NCBI GenBank assembly: GCA_965216195.1
Contig: OZ244151.1
Coordinates: 3,286,001-3,350,000, forward strand
Length of the DNA: 64,000 nucleotides
Origin: Aridibacter sp965216195
Lineage (GTDB): Bacteria; Acidobacteriota; Blastocatellia; Pyrinomonadales; Pyrinomonadaceae
Direction: 5' to 3'
The translations under genes were made by a program, and so were the position numbers. The notes beneath the pieces were generated by a model. It was not told where the DNA came from and did not search any database. It was given only the letters and a program-made list of their open reading frames with translations. Positions 17,083 to 25,925 of this stretch are shown piece after piece (position 1 is the stretch's first letter; each line of letters opens with the position of its first letter).

Positions 17083-18441
17083 ATGGACGACCCAGCTAGT
17101 TTATTCCTACTCTTCTTTTCGGAACCGGCTTCCGCCACAGAACCAACCAATTACCTTTTCATAGCTGTAAAGCTTTTAATGGTTATAATTCTCGTTTTGC
17201 TAAACGGCTATTTTGTGATGGCCGAGTTTGCGTATGTCGCGGTGAGAAAATCCAGAATCAGAACGCTTGCGGATGAGGGCATGAAGAGCGCAAACCGTCT
17301 GATGGAGATTCTAGACAATATGAATCCCTATCTTTCTGCATGCCAATTAGGGATCACTCTCGCTTCGCTTGCGCTCGGTATGCTTGCCGAACCGACCGTC
17401 GCGCAGCTATTAGAAAGACCTCTTTCCGTGTTGCCCGAAGCTGCTAGGCACCCCACCGCCTTAATAATTTCCTTGGCAATCATTACAAGCCTCCATATCA
17501 CGCTTGGGGAGCAGGCACCAAAATTACTAGGACTCGAACTCGCAGAAAAGGTTTCTCTCTGGACAGCTCTTCCGACAAAGATTTTCTATACAATCTTTAA
17601 GCTTCCAATCCACGCCTTGGATTGGATCAGCGTAAAAATGGTCAATGCGGTAGGGATTCATGCAGGTGGAGAACATGGCTCAATCTACTCTGAAGACGAA
17701 TTGCGGCAGCTTATTGATATTTCAAAGCGAAGCGGACATTTAAACGAGGAAGAGCAAAAGCTTATTCATCAGGTATTTGAATTTTCTGAAACCAGTGTGA
17801 GGGAAGCGATGATTCCGCGAACCGAGATAACTGCGATCCCTGTAATAACCCCAATCGAAGAAATTGCAGAAACATTTAGAGAATGTGGCCACTCAAGGCT
17901 TCCGGTTTATAGAGAATCACTGGATGACATTGCGGGCGTGATCCATAGCAAGGATGTGATGATTAACCTGCTTGAGCGTGAGAAATTCCGCATCGAAAAA
18001 ATCTTGCGCAAGCCAGTTTACGTAGTAGATTCGGCTCGGCTCGAAGACGTTTTGCGTAAAATGCAGCAGGAGAAATTCCACTTTGGTTTCGTCGTTGACG
18101 AACACGGTGGCGTAGAGGGCATTATTACGCTCGAGGATCTTCTTGAGGAAATCGTCGGCGAGATCGAAGATGAATATGATCAGGAAGCGATTGAGCAAAT
18201 TCACGAGCAGAAAGACGGGAGCTACGTGCTTGATGGCGGGCTTGCGGTAAGAGATTTAAACAAGCGACTGGGTGTCGAAGTGCCGGTTTCGGAGGGTTAT
18301 ACGACGATCGCTGGCTTCTTAATGAGCGAAGCCGGCCAGGTTCTCAGTGTCGGCGAAGAAGTGAAATTTAATGGGCACGTTTTTGAGATTGAAGAGGTTA
18401 AAAAACGCAGAATTCTTAAGGTGCGTATGAAAAAGAGTTAA
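17083..18441 (+). CDS. CNNM/CorC (HlyC-type) membrane protein with CBS pair
   Basis: Starting at the ATG at 17083, the protein has an N-terminal CNNM (DUF21) membrane domain with LLMVIILVLLNGYFVMAEFAYVAVR and further hydrophobic helices up to about residue 175. A linker with EDELRQLIDIS follows, then a CBS-domain pair (VREAMIPRTEITAIP to LEDLLEEIVGEIEDEYD), and a C-terminal CorC_HlyC domain (YVLDGGLAVRDLNKRL). Members are linked to Mg2+/Co2+ homeostasis and export. An in-frame start at 16999 precedes the promoter and is unlikely. It stands as a single gene between nifU-like and eno. Confidence 0.9.
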   Translation: MDDPASLFLLFFSEPASATEPTNYLFIAVKLLMVIILVLLNGYFVMAEFAYVAVRKSRIRTLADEGMKSANRLMEILDNMNPYLSACQLGITLASLALGMLAEPTVAQLLERPLSVLPEAARHPTALIISLAIITSLHITLGEQAPKLLGLELAEKVSLWTALPTKIFYTIFKLPIHALDWISVKMVNAVGIHAGGEHGSIYSEDELRQLIDISKRSGHLNEEEQKLIHQVFEFSETSVREAMIPRTEITAIPVITPIEEIAETFRECGHSRLPVYRESLDDIAGVIHSKDVMINLLEREKFRIEKILRKPVYVVDSARLEDVLRKMQQEKFHFGFVVDEHGGVEGIITLEDLLEEIVGEIEDEYDQEAIEQIHEQKDGSYVLDGGLAVRDLNKRLGVEVPVSEGYTTIAGFLMSEAGQVLSVGEEVKFNGHVFEIEEVKKRRILKVRMKKS

Positions 18442-18772
18442 AGTAGGAACATACGCAGAATCCTCTCTCAATAGCCACGCCGCTTACGGCATGGGATACA
18501 TGGTAGGAATTGTCGTTAGGGCGTTTTTCAACGTCCTTTCCAATTGGCATAAACTAGTGGTGAAAAGCCCCCGTTAAAACAGGCTAATAGTTCATGTTTC
18601 GTTGTAGTCCACGCGCTGAAGCAGTGGCTATCAAATACCGGTAATTGTCCTGCGATTTACCTCTTTTCGGATAAAGCAAAAAATCACCTTCTTTTCTATT
18701 GCCACACTTGTCGCGCTTTTCTTTTCAAGTTAAATTTATCGAGTTAATAAAAACATTTGGAGCAATTAAGAA
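18442..18772. repeat. Intergenic REP-like palindromes upstream of eno
   Basis: No gene is seen in this 331-bp gap. It holds several short imperfect palindromes: gccacgccgcttacggcatggg near 18472-18493, agggcgtttttcaacgtcctt near 18516-18536, and ccacgcgctgaagcagtgg at 18609-18627. The last is the reverse complement of the unit at 54185-54204. The eno promoter must lie in the last ~100 bases; ttgtcg-16-ttaaat near 18704-18731 is a weak candidate. Confidence 0.5.
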
Positions 18773-20062
18773 ATGAGTTTAATAGAAGACGTATGGGCAA
18801 GAGAGATTTTGGATTCCCGCGGTAATCCGACGCTTGAAGCTGAGGTTACTTTGGAAACCGGAGAAACTGGGCGCGCAGCCGTTCCGAGCGGTGCCTCAAC
18901 CGGGGAAAATGAGGCGGTTGAGCTCAGAGACGGGGATAAATCGCGCTATTTGGGGAAGGGCGTTTCCCAGGCGGTAAACAATGTAAACGATAAAATCGCT
19001 TACGAACTTGAAGGTCTGGATTCGCTTGATCAAACAATCGTTGACGAAACCGTGCTCGCGCTCGACGGCACCGAAAACAAATCAAGTCTTGGCGCCAACG
19101 CGCTTCTTGCCGTTTCGCTGGCAAACGCCCGAGCGGCAGCTACTCATCTTCAAGTGCCGCTTTATCGCTACATCGGCGGTACAAACGCAAAAACGCTCCC
19201 GACTCCGATGATGAATATCGTCAATGGCGGATCGCATGCCGATAACAACGTGGATTTTCAGGAGTTTATGGTAATGCCGGTCGGAGCGGAAACTTTTTCG
19301 GAAGGCTTAAGGGCGGGCGCGGAAATTTTTCACAATTTGAAAAAGGTTCTTCATGATCGGGGCTATTCGACGGCGGTTGGTGATGAAGGCGGATTTGCTC
19401 CGAATCTGAAGTCAAATGAAGAAGCTGTGGAGACAATCCTGGAGGCAATTGAAAAAGCTGGTTACAAATCGGGTGAAGATATTTTGATCGCGCTTGATCC
19501 TGCTTCAAGCGAGTTTTATCGTGACGGAAAATATGTGTTTCACAAATCCGACAATCGCGAGCTGACGTCCGAAGAAATGGCGGATTATTGGATTGATTGG
19601 GCGGAAAAATATCCGATCATTTCCATTGAAGACGGAATGGCGGAAGACGATTGGGATGGCTGGAAATATTTAACGAATAAAATTGGCGATAAAGTTCAGC
19701 TGGTAGGCGATGACCTTTTTGTGACAAATGTGAAATTCCTGCAAAAAGGTATCGATATCGGAGCCGCAAATTCGATTCTTGTGAAAGTGAATCAGATCGG
19801 CACATTGACCGAAACCCTTGATGCGATCGAGCTCGCAAAGACCAATAACATGACCGCTGTGATCTCACATCGCTCGGGTGAAACCGCGGATACGTTTATT
19901 GCAGATCTCGCGGTTGCGACAAACGCGGGGCAGATCAAAACTGGTTCGCTATCTCGCTCGGATCGGATCGCTAAATATAATCAGCTTTTGAGAATTGAAG
20001 AAGATCTCGATAGCTCGGCAACGTATTTGGGCCGCGATAGTTTTTATCAGATTAAGGAATAA
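18773..20062 (+). CDS. eno: Enolase
   Basis: The 429-residue protein is a full-length enolase. It has AREILDSRGNPTLEAEV at the start, PSGASTGENEA, GDEGGFAPN, the metal ligands around LDPASSEFY, SIEDGMAEDDWDGW and VGDDLFVTN, the catalytic Lys in ILVKVNQIGT, and SHRSGETADTFIADLAV. It interconverts 2-phosphoglycerate and phosphoenolpyruvate. A ggag about ten bases upstream serves the ATG. It stands alone between repeat-rich intergenic stretches. Confidence 0.98.
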   Translation: MSLIEDVWAREILDSRGNPTLEAEVTLETGETGRAAVPSGASTGENEAVELRDGDKSRYLGKGVSQAVNNVNDKIAYELEGLDSLDQTIVDETVLALDGTENKSSLGANALLAVSLANARAAATHLQVPLYRYIGGTNAKTLPTPMMNIVNGGSHADNNVDFQEFMVMPVGAETFSEGLRAGAEIFHNLKKVLHDRGYSTAVGDEGGFAPNLKSNEEAVETILEAIEKAGYKSGEDILIALDPASSEFYRDGKYVFHKSDNRELTSEEMADYWIDWAEKYPIISIEDGMAEDDWDGWKYLTNKIGDKVQLVGDDLFVTNVKFLQKGIDIGAANSILVKVNQIGTLTETLDAIELAKTNNMTAVISHRSGETADTFIADLAVATNAGQIKTGSLSRSDRIAKYNQLLRIEEDLDSSATYLGRDSFYQIKE

Positions 20063-20072
20063 AAGTCGTATT

Positions 20073-20155
20073 GCCCACGAAAAATACGAAAGGTCCCGAA
20101 AGAAAGAATAAATAAAAATGATTCTTTTTCGTGCTCTTTGTGTAATTTCGTGGGC
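20073..20155. repeat. 83-bp palindromic repeat after eno
   Basis: gcccacgaaa (20073-20082) is perfectly inverted at 20146-20155 (tttcgtgggc). Inside, cgaaagaaagaat pairs imperfectly with attctttttcg. The arms are built from repeating acgaaa-like steps. The element could double as a terminator for eno, since no other is visible, and its right end is 10 bases before the next start codon. Confidence 0.65.
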
Positions 20156-20164
20156 GCATTTTCT

Positions 20165-21193
20165 ATGAAAATCCTGATCATCGGCGGAACAAAATTTTTG
20201 GGGCGGCATATCGTAAAAGCTGCGCTAAAAAATTCGCATGAAGTCACTGTTTTTCATAGGGGAAATCACGCTGCGGGTGATCTGGGGGATGTAGAAGAGA
20301 TACTCGGAGATAGAAACTTTGATCTTGAACGTTTCGAAAACCGTTCGTGGGATGTTGTTATCGATATGTGCGGTTATCTACCGCAGTGGGTCAAAACCTC
20401 CGCAGCGGCGTTAGCAAACTCCGTTGAGAATTACGTTTTTATTTCCTCGGTTTCGGCTTACGGTGATTTTTCAAAACCCGATTTTAACGAAGACACCTCC
20501 CTTGCAAGACTCACACCCGAGCAAGTAGCGCGATTTAGTAAAATTGACCCAACAGGCGATTTTGTTGCGTCGGATTTGGGAGATTTGTACGGTGCGCTAA
20601 AGACTCTTTGTGAAGAAGAAGTTTTGTGTGCGTTTCCTCAAAATAACCTAATAATTCGACCGGGATTCATCGTTGGTCAATCGGATTTTACAGACCGGTT
20701 TACATATTGGGTTATGCGCGTGGCGAAGGGTGGCGAGGTTCTTGCACCCGGAAAACCCGATTCCCCGGTTCAATTTATTGATGCAAAGGATTTGTCGGAG
20801 TGGATCGTAAAAATGATCGAATCCGGCGAGACGGGAACATACAATGCGGTTAACAAACCCTTCGCGTTGACTTTTGAAACAATGCTCAACGAAATCAAAA
20901 CGGCGTCCGCGAGCGACGCAAGATTTACGTGGGTGAGCGAAGAGTTTCTAAAAGAAAACGATGTGAGCGCCGGCTCGGATATGCCTCTTTATGCGCCGGA
21001 ATCTTACGGGCATTTGGAAACGGCAAATGTTGACAAGGCAATCTCGAAGGGATTACTTATTCGACCGCTAAAAGAAACGATCCTCGATACTTTGAATTGG
21101 CGCAGGACGGTTGGCGAAGAAATGCGGGCGGGACTAACGCACAAACGTGAGAAAGCGCTGATCAAAAAATGGCACGAACAAAGCTCCGTTTAG
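20165..21193 (+). CDS. NAD-dependent epimerase/dehydratase family protein
   Basis: Starting at the ATG at 20165 (MKILIIGGTKFLGRHIV), this ~342-residue protein is an atypical SDR. The GGTKFLGRH glycine motif and VFHRGNH suit NADP-type binding in CSP41/isoflavone-reductase-like atypical SDRs. VSAYGD sits in the catalytic Ser/Tyr region, but a canonical YxxxK is replaced by a YGALKTLCE stretch. RPGFIVGQSDFTDRFTYW and QFIDAKDLSEW are family-typical. The substrate is unknown. It is followed in the same direction by a P-loop kinase-like gene and a GNAT gene. Confidence 0.78.
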   Translation: MKILIIGGTKFLGRHIVKAALKNSHEVTVFHRGNHAAGDLGDVEEILGDRNFDLERFENRSWDVVIDMCGYLPQWVKTSAAALANSVENYVFISSVSAYGDFSKPDFNEDTSLARLTPEQVARFSKIDPTGDFVASDLGDLYGALKTLCEEEVLCAFPQNNLIIRPGFIVGQSDFTDRFTYWVMRVAKGGEVLAPGKPDSPVQFIDAKDLSEWIVKMIESGETGTYNAVNKPFALTFETMLNEIKTASASDARFTWVSEEFLKENDVSAGSDMPLYAPESYGHLETANVDKAISKGLLIRPLKETILDTLNWRRTVGEEMRAGLTHKREKALIKKWHEQSSV

Positions 21194-21211
21194 GATCGCA
21201 GGTTTTTCGTT

Positions 21212-21709
21212 ATGAAAAGAGTGCTGGTAGTCGGCTCATGTGGAGCTGGGAAATCTACATTCTCCCGCCGTTTGCGTGAAAAGACCGGACTAAAACTTAT
21301 TCATCTCGATGTGTTTTATCACAAACCGAATTGGGAGCAGCCGACTGATGAAGAGTGGTTGGCAACGGTAAAAGATCTTATCGATGGCGATGAATGGATA
21401 ATTGACGGAAACTTTGGCGGTACTATGGAACTCAGAATGGAACGCGCCGACACCGTGATTTGGATTGATTTCCCCAGAGTGGTTTGTACCTGGCGGGTTA
21501 TCAAGCGCATCGTTCGCTATTGGAACAAAAAACGCCCTGATATGGCGGAAGGCTGCCGCGAAAGGTTCGATTGGGAATTCATTAAGTATGTTTGGAACTT
21601 CCCGCGAGATAAAAATCCGCTTCTTAAATCGCGAGTGGAAAAATTTAAGGGTCGAGATGTTTTTCATTTGAAATCTAACGAGGAAATTGAGAAGTTTTTA
21701 GCGAGCTAA
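21212..21709 (+). CDS. P-loop NTPase, topology-modulation (FlaR) / AAA_17-like
   Basis: The 165-residue protein carries a Walker A loop near the N-terminus (GSCGAGKSTFSRRL), then HLDVFYHKPNWEQP, WIIDGNFGGT and DTVIWIDFPR. This layout is that of the adenylate-kinase-related proteins often labelled DNA topology modulation protein. The Arg-rich lid (RVIKRIVRYWNKKRPDM) is present. It probably phosphorylates a small molecule or nucleotide; the historical topology role is not supported by sequence. It lies 18 bases after the epimerase gene, 4 before the GNAT gene. Confidence 0.8.
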   Translation: MKRVLVVGSCGAGKSTFSRRLREKTGLKLIHLDVFYHKPNWEQPTDEEWLATVKDLIDGDEWIIDGNFGGTMELRMERADTVIWIDFPRVVCTWRVIKRIVRYWNKKRPDMAEGCRERFDWEFIKYVWNFPRDKNPLLKSRVEKFKGRDVFHLKSNEEIEKFLAS

Positions 21710-21713
21710 TTTG

Positions 21714-22151
21714 ATGAGCGAAAAATGGCAAAAAGACGAATACGTAATAACGACGAATCCCGAAGATTTGCAGATCGACGCAATCCTTGATTACCTGCGA
21801 AATGATTCCTATTGGGCGAAAGATCGCACGCCCGAGCAAATGAAAAATATAATCGAAAACTCTTTGTGTTTTGGACTCTATAAAGATAAAAAACAGATAG
21901 GTTTCGCACGGGTTGTTACCGATTACGCCACATTCGCGTACCTCGGCGACGTTTATGTACTGCCTGAGTTTCAGGGTAACGGACTTGGCACGTGGCTAAT
22001 GGATGTCGTGATAAATCACCCGGATTTGCAGGGTTTTAGGCGTTGGGTTCTTGCAACCCGCGATGCTCACAAGCTCTACGAAAAATTCGGCTTCACAAAT
22101 CTAAAACATCCCGAGCGCTGGATGGAACTTGCGGCTCCGGATGCATATTGA
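21714..22151 (+). CDS. GNAT family N-acetyltransferase
   Basis: The ATG at 21714 sits four bases beyond the stop of the P-loop gene. The 145-residue product shows the GNAT core: IGFARVVTDYATFAYLGDVYVLPEFQGNGLGTWLM, where the QGNGLG loop binds acetyl-CoA pyrophosphate, and LATRDAHKLYEKFGF in motif B. The C-terminal ERWMEL is typical of small, uncharacterised acetyltransferases. The substrate cannot be inferred. Confidence 0.88.
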   Translation: MSEKWQKDEYVITTNPEDLQIDAILDYLRNDSYWAKDRTPEQMKNIIENSLCFGLYKDKKQIGFARVVTDYATFAYLGDVYVLPEFQGNGLGTWLMDVVINHPDLQGFRRWVLATRDAHKLYEKFGFTNLKHPERWMELAAPDAY

Positions 22152-22154
22152 AGT

Positions 22155-23273
22155 TTATTGTCCCGACATTTTTGATACGAATCCCCAACCGAATCTTTGG
22201 TCTGTGACAGCAAAAACGAGCTCATTATTTCCACGCTTCAGATTTAAAAACACCCTATCGTTTCCCAGTTTGACCAAACCCATGTATCCCGGATAGCGGC
22301 TTTCCCAACCGTTTGTGCCTGAAAAAATTGGTTTGCCGTTTAGGAAAATAGTTATGTCGTCTGAATAACTAAAGTCCAGGGCGATGGTCTTCTTGGTCGG
22401 AGATTTTATGTTTGTTTTCGCATAGGCGGTCCAGCGTCCCCGCCGAATACCTAGGGCTCGATTTAGATTAACCAAACCTGATTCTTCGGCAATGACTGTC
22501 TTCCAGCCTGATAAATTCGGTAGTTTTGTTACGGCTCCTTCTTTGAGTTCGTGTGGTTCGGCCACTTGCCACGAATCGAAAGTTCCCGCCGGCGGCTTGA
22601 AACGCTTTGCTATTACTCCAGTGGGAGTTCTTGGCGCAATCGAAATATTTGAAAACGCCGCTGACCAAGCCTCAGATTTTCGATCATAAACACGGCTCCA
22701 GAATCCGACCGTCCCTTTTTTCGGAATGCCTCTTAGGCGCGCAACTTTTAATGTCGGCTCGGCAGATCTATTAATGTAAATTTTCATACCGCCGTCTCGT
22801 ACATCAATTCTCACGTTTGTCCATTTATTTCGAGGAATTTCAATCGTCCGCATAAATTCAGGATAAATTTGCCAGGTAGAGCTCGAATTTATTGCCGGTG
22901 CATATTGAAGCGCCTGATATTCTCCGGATCGTCCTGGTCTTAAATAAATATTTTCATAATTTCGAAACGTATCCCGCCGGAAAATTACGGCGATGAATTG
23001 CGCTTCACTTAAAGGCGCCACATCAAACTCAATCGTTCCCTCGGAAAATTCCACATTCGATTTTAGGATATGCGAACCCTTTTTGATCATCAGAGATTTT
23101 CGGCCTGAAAATTCTCCAATCTTTGCGTGTCCGACGCGATTTTTGGCATCCACAAACCATTCGTTGTTTGACCCTTTGATTTCAAAGCGCTGTGTTTCGG
23201 ATTGAGCGCCCAGGGAAAAGCAAAATGCAAAAATTACCGCTATCAAGACAAAGAAACGTACAATTGAGTTCAT
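22155..23273 (-). CDS. Exported LamG/concanavalin-like domain protein
   Basis: The 372-residue protein has a signal peptide (MNSIVRFFVLIAVIFAFCFSLGAQS). Residues about 60-215 have the beta-sandwich pattern of DUF1080/LamG-like domains (EGTIEFDVAPL, FIAVIFRRDT, NKWTNVRIDVRDGGMKIYIN, GTVGFWSRV, AAFSNISI). The last ~130 residues form a second beta-rich unit (TIALDFSYSDDITIFLNGKPIF), like carbohydrate-binding jelly-roll modules of glycosidases. No catalytic domain is evident, so glycan binding or scaffolding is likelier than hydrolysis. It converges tail-to-tail with the GNAT gene. Confidence 0.65.
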   Translation of the reverse strand: MNSIVRFFVLIAVIFAFCFSLGAQSETQRFEIKGSNNEWFVDAKNRVGHAKIGEFSGRKSLMIKKGSHILKSNVEFSEGTIEFDVAPLSEAQFIAVIFRRDTFRNYENIYLRPGRSGEYQALQYAPAINSSSTWQIYPEFMRTIEIPRNKWTNVRIDVRDGGMKIYINRSAEPTLKVARLRGIPKKGTVGFWSRVYDRKSEAWSAAFSNISIAPRTPTGVIAKRFKPPAGTFDSWQVAEPHELKEGAVTKLPNLSGWKTVIAEESGLVNLNRALGIRRGRWTAYAKTNIKSPTKKTIALDFSYSDDITIFLNGKPIFSGTNGWESRYPGYMGLVKLGNDRVFLNLKRGNNELVFAVTDQRFGWGFVSKMSGQ

Positions 23274-23353
23274 AAAATAAAGACCTCTCCATAAAAATGT
23301 TGGGATCTAGTTTATCTATTTTTTGAAGGGTCCGTATTGAACGTTCTTGCGGA

Positions 23354-24154
23354 TTAGTATTCACCCGGCGTGATTTTCATCAATCTTTTAAAGTGTCTGC
23401 TGAAATGACTCTGATCGGCAAACCCCGTGGTAGCAGCGACCTTGGAAAGTGGAAACCCTTGTTTAATAAATTGTTTGGCTTTTGCGATTCGTACCTGAAT
23501 TTGAAAAGCATGAGGCGGCATTCCGATCTCGTCTGAGAATACTCGATTCAGATGAAACTGACTTAAATTGGCCACCCGTGAGAGCGTCTTGAGAGAAATA
23601 TTTTGTTCGTAGTGCTCGACAATATATTCTTTAACCTTTTTTACCGCATCGCTTTCCTTTCCAAACGTTTGAGCGGCTGCATTATCGCGGGAGTAACGGC
23701 TCACCAGTTTTTGAAGCAGCTCAAGCAACGCCGTTTCGCGTTCGAGTGCTGTAAAAAAACTCGTGCGCGGTTGATGAAGTCTTAAATACTCCTGAATTAT
23801 ATCCCAATCAAAAATCATCGGATCGGGGAAAAAAGGAAGTTCTGTAATTTTTCGATCGGAATCGTTCAGAACGTTTTGGACTACTCCGGGCAGAACGTAG
23901 ATCGATCGAAACGAACAACCGGTTTCAGTACTGTTTGAGTGGACCTCGCCCGGATGTACGATAAACAAACTCATTTTTGGCGTGTTATGACTTGTTCCGC
24001 GATACGTAAGCTCCCCACCGCCCTCTCCCAGGAAACAGAGTTGATATTCTTCATGCCAATGCTTGGGATAGGGCTCTTTCACAGCCACACCGCTGCGAAA
24101 CTCAATTCCTTCGAGTTCGTCGATTCGCCAAACATCGATCTGCTCACTACCCAT
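23354..24154 (-). CDS. AraC-family transcriptional regulator
   Basis: The 266-residue protein has an N-terminal cupin-like effector domain (HWHEEYQLCFLGEGGGELTYRG, HPGEVHSN) and a C-terminal double helix-turn-helix (LKTLSRVANLSQFHLNRVFSDEIGMPPHAFQIQVRIAKAK, LSKVAATTGFADQSHFSRHFKRLMKITPGEY). It is the last of three co-directional genes with the DUF1295 gene and the second AraC gene, within a cluster of oxidoreductases. The ligand is unknown. Confidence 0.93.
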   Translation of the reverse strand: MGSEQIDVWRIDELEGIEFRSGVAVKEPYPKHWHEEYQLCFLGEGGGELTYRGTSHNTPKMSLFIVHPGEVHSNSTETGCSFRSIYVLPGVVQNVLNDSDRKITELPFFPDPMIFDWDIIQEYLRLHQPRTSFFTALERETALLELLQKLVSRYSRDNAAAQTFGKESDAVKKVKEYIVEHYEQNISLKTLSRVANLSQFHLNRVFSDEIGMPPHAFQIQVRIAKAKQFIKQGFPLSKVAATTGFADQSHFSRHFKRLMKITPGEY

Positions 24155-24190
24155 GGGATATATACGACTAGAAAACCTGAAAAGTTAATT

Positions 24191-24874
24191 TCAATAGACA
24201 AACGGAATCAATTTCTTTGTTTTCCTCCGATACCCCTCAAACTCACTTCCATATTTTTCCGCAAGATATTTATCGAGCATCGGTATATTTATGGTCGAAA
24301 AGAATACGAACATCAGTACCGGAATAAGAAACGTGTAAAGACTACCTGCTACGAGAGCGAAGCCTCCAAACAATACGAAGTCGCCAAAATAATTGATATG
24401 CACCGAATATTGAAAAAGCCCTTCCGTGTAGAGTTTTCCTTTGTTTTCAGGCTTTTCCTTCCAGAGTTTCCGTAAATATTCGGAGCCCGTATTTAAATAA
24501 GAACCAATAAAGTAAAGCAGTATGCCAAAGATTTCGACTGCTCCAATTGGAGATTCATTCGCTCCGCCGAAAAAGGCAAACATGAGATGAATGAAATAAA
24601 GCCAAACTACTATTGTGAGACACTCGCTCCAATCCATTCTCCTTTTTAATAGATAGTGGGTTGTGAGAACTATTCTTAAGAAGTAAATTAGCGAACATAA
24701 AAAAATCAGGATGCGCCGTAAGTAATCACCAGCTGCCCATGGGTAGCCAAGTTTATTAGTTACAATCTCGATTCCGCCGCCAAACAACAGCCAGGCTACT
24801 ATCAAAACTGCGATCAAATGATTGACGGTTAAGAATAATCGAGGCACGGGAGATTTTTCTTTTTCTCCATACAT
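24191..24874 (-). CDS. DUF1295 / isoprenylcysteine-methyltransferase-like membrane protein
   Basis: The 227-residue protein has about five hydrophobic helices (for example LIAVLIVAWLLFGGG, LIYFLRIVLTTHYLL, WLYFIHLMFAFFGG). The C-terminal segment YSVHINYFGDFVLFGGFAL ... DKYLAEKYGSEFEGYRRKTKKLIPF is the signature of the DUF1295 steroid-5-alpha-reductase/ICMT-like superfamily. Such proteins use NADPH or SAM at the membrane interface; which applies here is not visible. It lies 20 bases after an AraC regulator gene and 36 before another. Confidence 0.72.
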   Translation of the reverse strand: MYGEKEKSPVPRLFLTVNHLIAVLIVAWLLFGGGIEIVTNKLGYPWAAGDYLRRILIFLCSLIYFLRIVLTTHYLLKRRMDWSECLTIVVWLYFIHLMFAFFGGANESPIGAVEIFGILLYFIGSYLNTGSEYLRKLWKEKPENKGKLYTEGLFQYSVHINYFGDFVLFGGFALVAGSLYTFLIPVLMFVFFSTINIPMLDKYLAEKYGSEFEGYRRKTKKLIPFVY

Positions 24875-24894
24875 AGTTTGAAAGCTCTTGCGTT

Positions 24895-25758
24895 TTAGTG
24901 AACAGCTTCAGCTCTAACTTCACTAGGTGTCTGACCAAATAGTCTCCGGAATTCGCGACTGAATTGAGCCTGGCTTCCGTACCCTGAATCGTACGCCGCA
25001 TCGCCAGCACTTTTACCCAAAAAGAGAAGCATATGAGCATTGTGGAGACGGACGCGTTTTAGGTATTGCATCGGCGAAAGCGACGTCGACGATTTGAAGT
25101 GTTCGTAAAGCGATGCCTGGCTCATTCCTGCATATTTTGCCAATTCATCAATGGTGATTTGATCCTGAAAATGCCTTTCGAGATATTTCACGACCGGTGC
25201 GATTTTGTGTGCCTTGCTGCGGCTTCGAACAGTGTTTCGCAATATGTAGCCGATATCGCTTTTTAAAACTTCGTAATACAATTGCCGTTTATACGACCTT
25301 TCTAAAACCTTTATATCCATAGGCTTATCCAGAATGCTCAGCAGATTCTGAAACGCTTCTTTTACACCTTTTGTCATTTTCGATGCCGCGATTATCTGGT
25401 CGTCAAGGTCGTAGTTTTCCCAAACGGTAAATTCATCGAGTTCGAGAAGTATTTCGTTTAGCAAGGCGGGATCGACAATCAACCCCAAACTCATTGCGGG
25501 CTCTTTCTGAGACGCACGAATCATCTCAAACTCGATCGGCACCTGAAGCGAAGCGACCAAAAAGCGATCACCATAATAGTGATACTCGTTTCCATTAAAC
25601 CGCGTGATCTTTTCACCTTGAACCACCCAGCAAATCGCCGGTGGCAGCATCGTTTTAGTGAAGGTGCGGGTTTCGGTTCCTTTGTAAATCCCCAAACCCT
25701 CTATGCTCGTTTCATTTATCCCTTCGTTAACTGCGAATTTTTCTATCAACTCGATCAT
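24895..25758 (-). CDS. AraC-family regulator with AraC_N domain
   Basis: The start is put at the ATG at 25758 (MIELIEKFAVNEG), preceded by GGAGAAAG; the upstream in-frame extension is hydrophobic noise. The protein has an AraC_N-type sensor (GIYKGTETRTFTKTMLPPAICWVVQGEK) and a C-terminal AraC DNA-binding domain (TIDELAKYAGMSQASLYEHFKSSTSLSPMQYLKRVRLHNA, DAAYDSGYGSQAQFSREFRRLFGQTPSEV). It is divergent from the aldehyde dehydrogenase gene across a 167-bp promoter region, so it probably controls that gene and its own operon. Confidence 0.93.
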   Translation of the reverse strand: MIELIEKFAVNEGINETSIEGLGIYKGTETRTFTKTMLPPAICWVVQGEKITRFNGNEYHYYGDRFLVASLQVPIEFEMIRASQKEPAMSLGLIVDPALLNEILLELDEFTVWENYDLDDQIIAASKMTKGVKEAFQNLLSILDKPMDIKVLERSYKRQLYYEVLKSDIGYILRNTVRSRSKAHKIAPVVKYLERHFQDQITIDELAKYAGMSQASLYEHFKSSTSLSPMQYLKRVRLHNAHMLLFLGKSAGDAAYDSGYGSQAQFSREFRRLFGQTPSEVRAEAVH

Positions 25759-25925
25759 AAATTTCTTTCTCCACAAATAAATATACAACAAATTTAGCTT
25801 TATGAAACGCAAAATCGATAGTTTTTGGAGTTTTGTGCAAAAGAAAAAAGGAATCTTTATAGCAATTAAATTAAGAATCAACAAAAATAAGGTCATTAAA
25901 AACAGAAGATTCTTAGGAGCGATCT

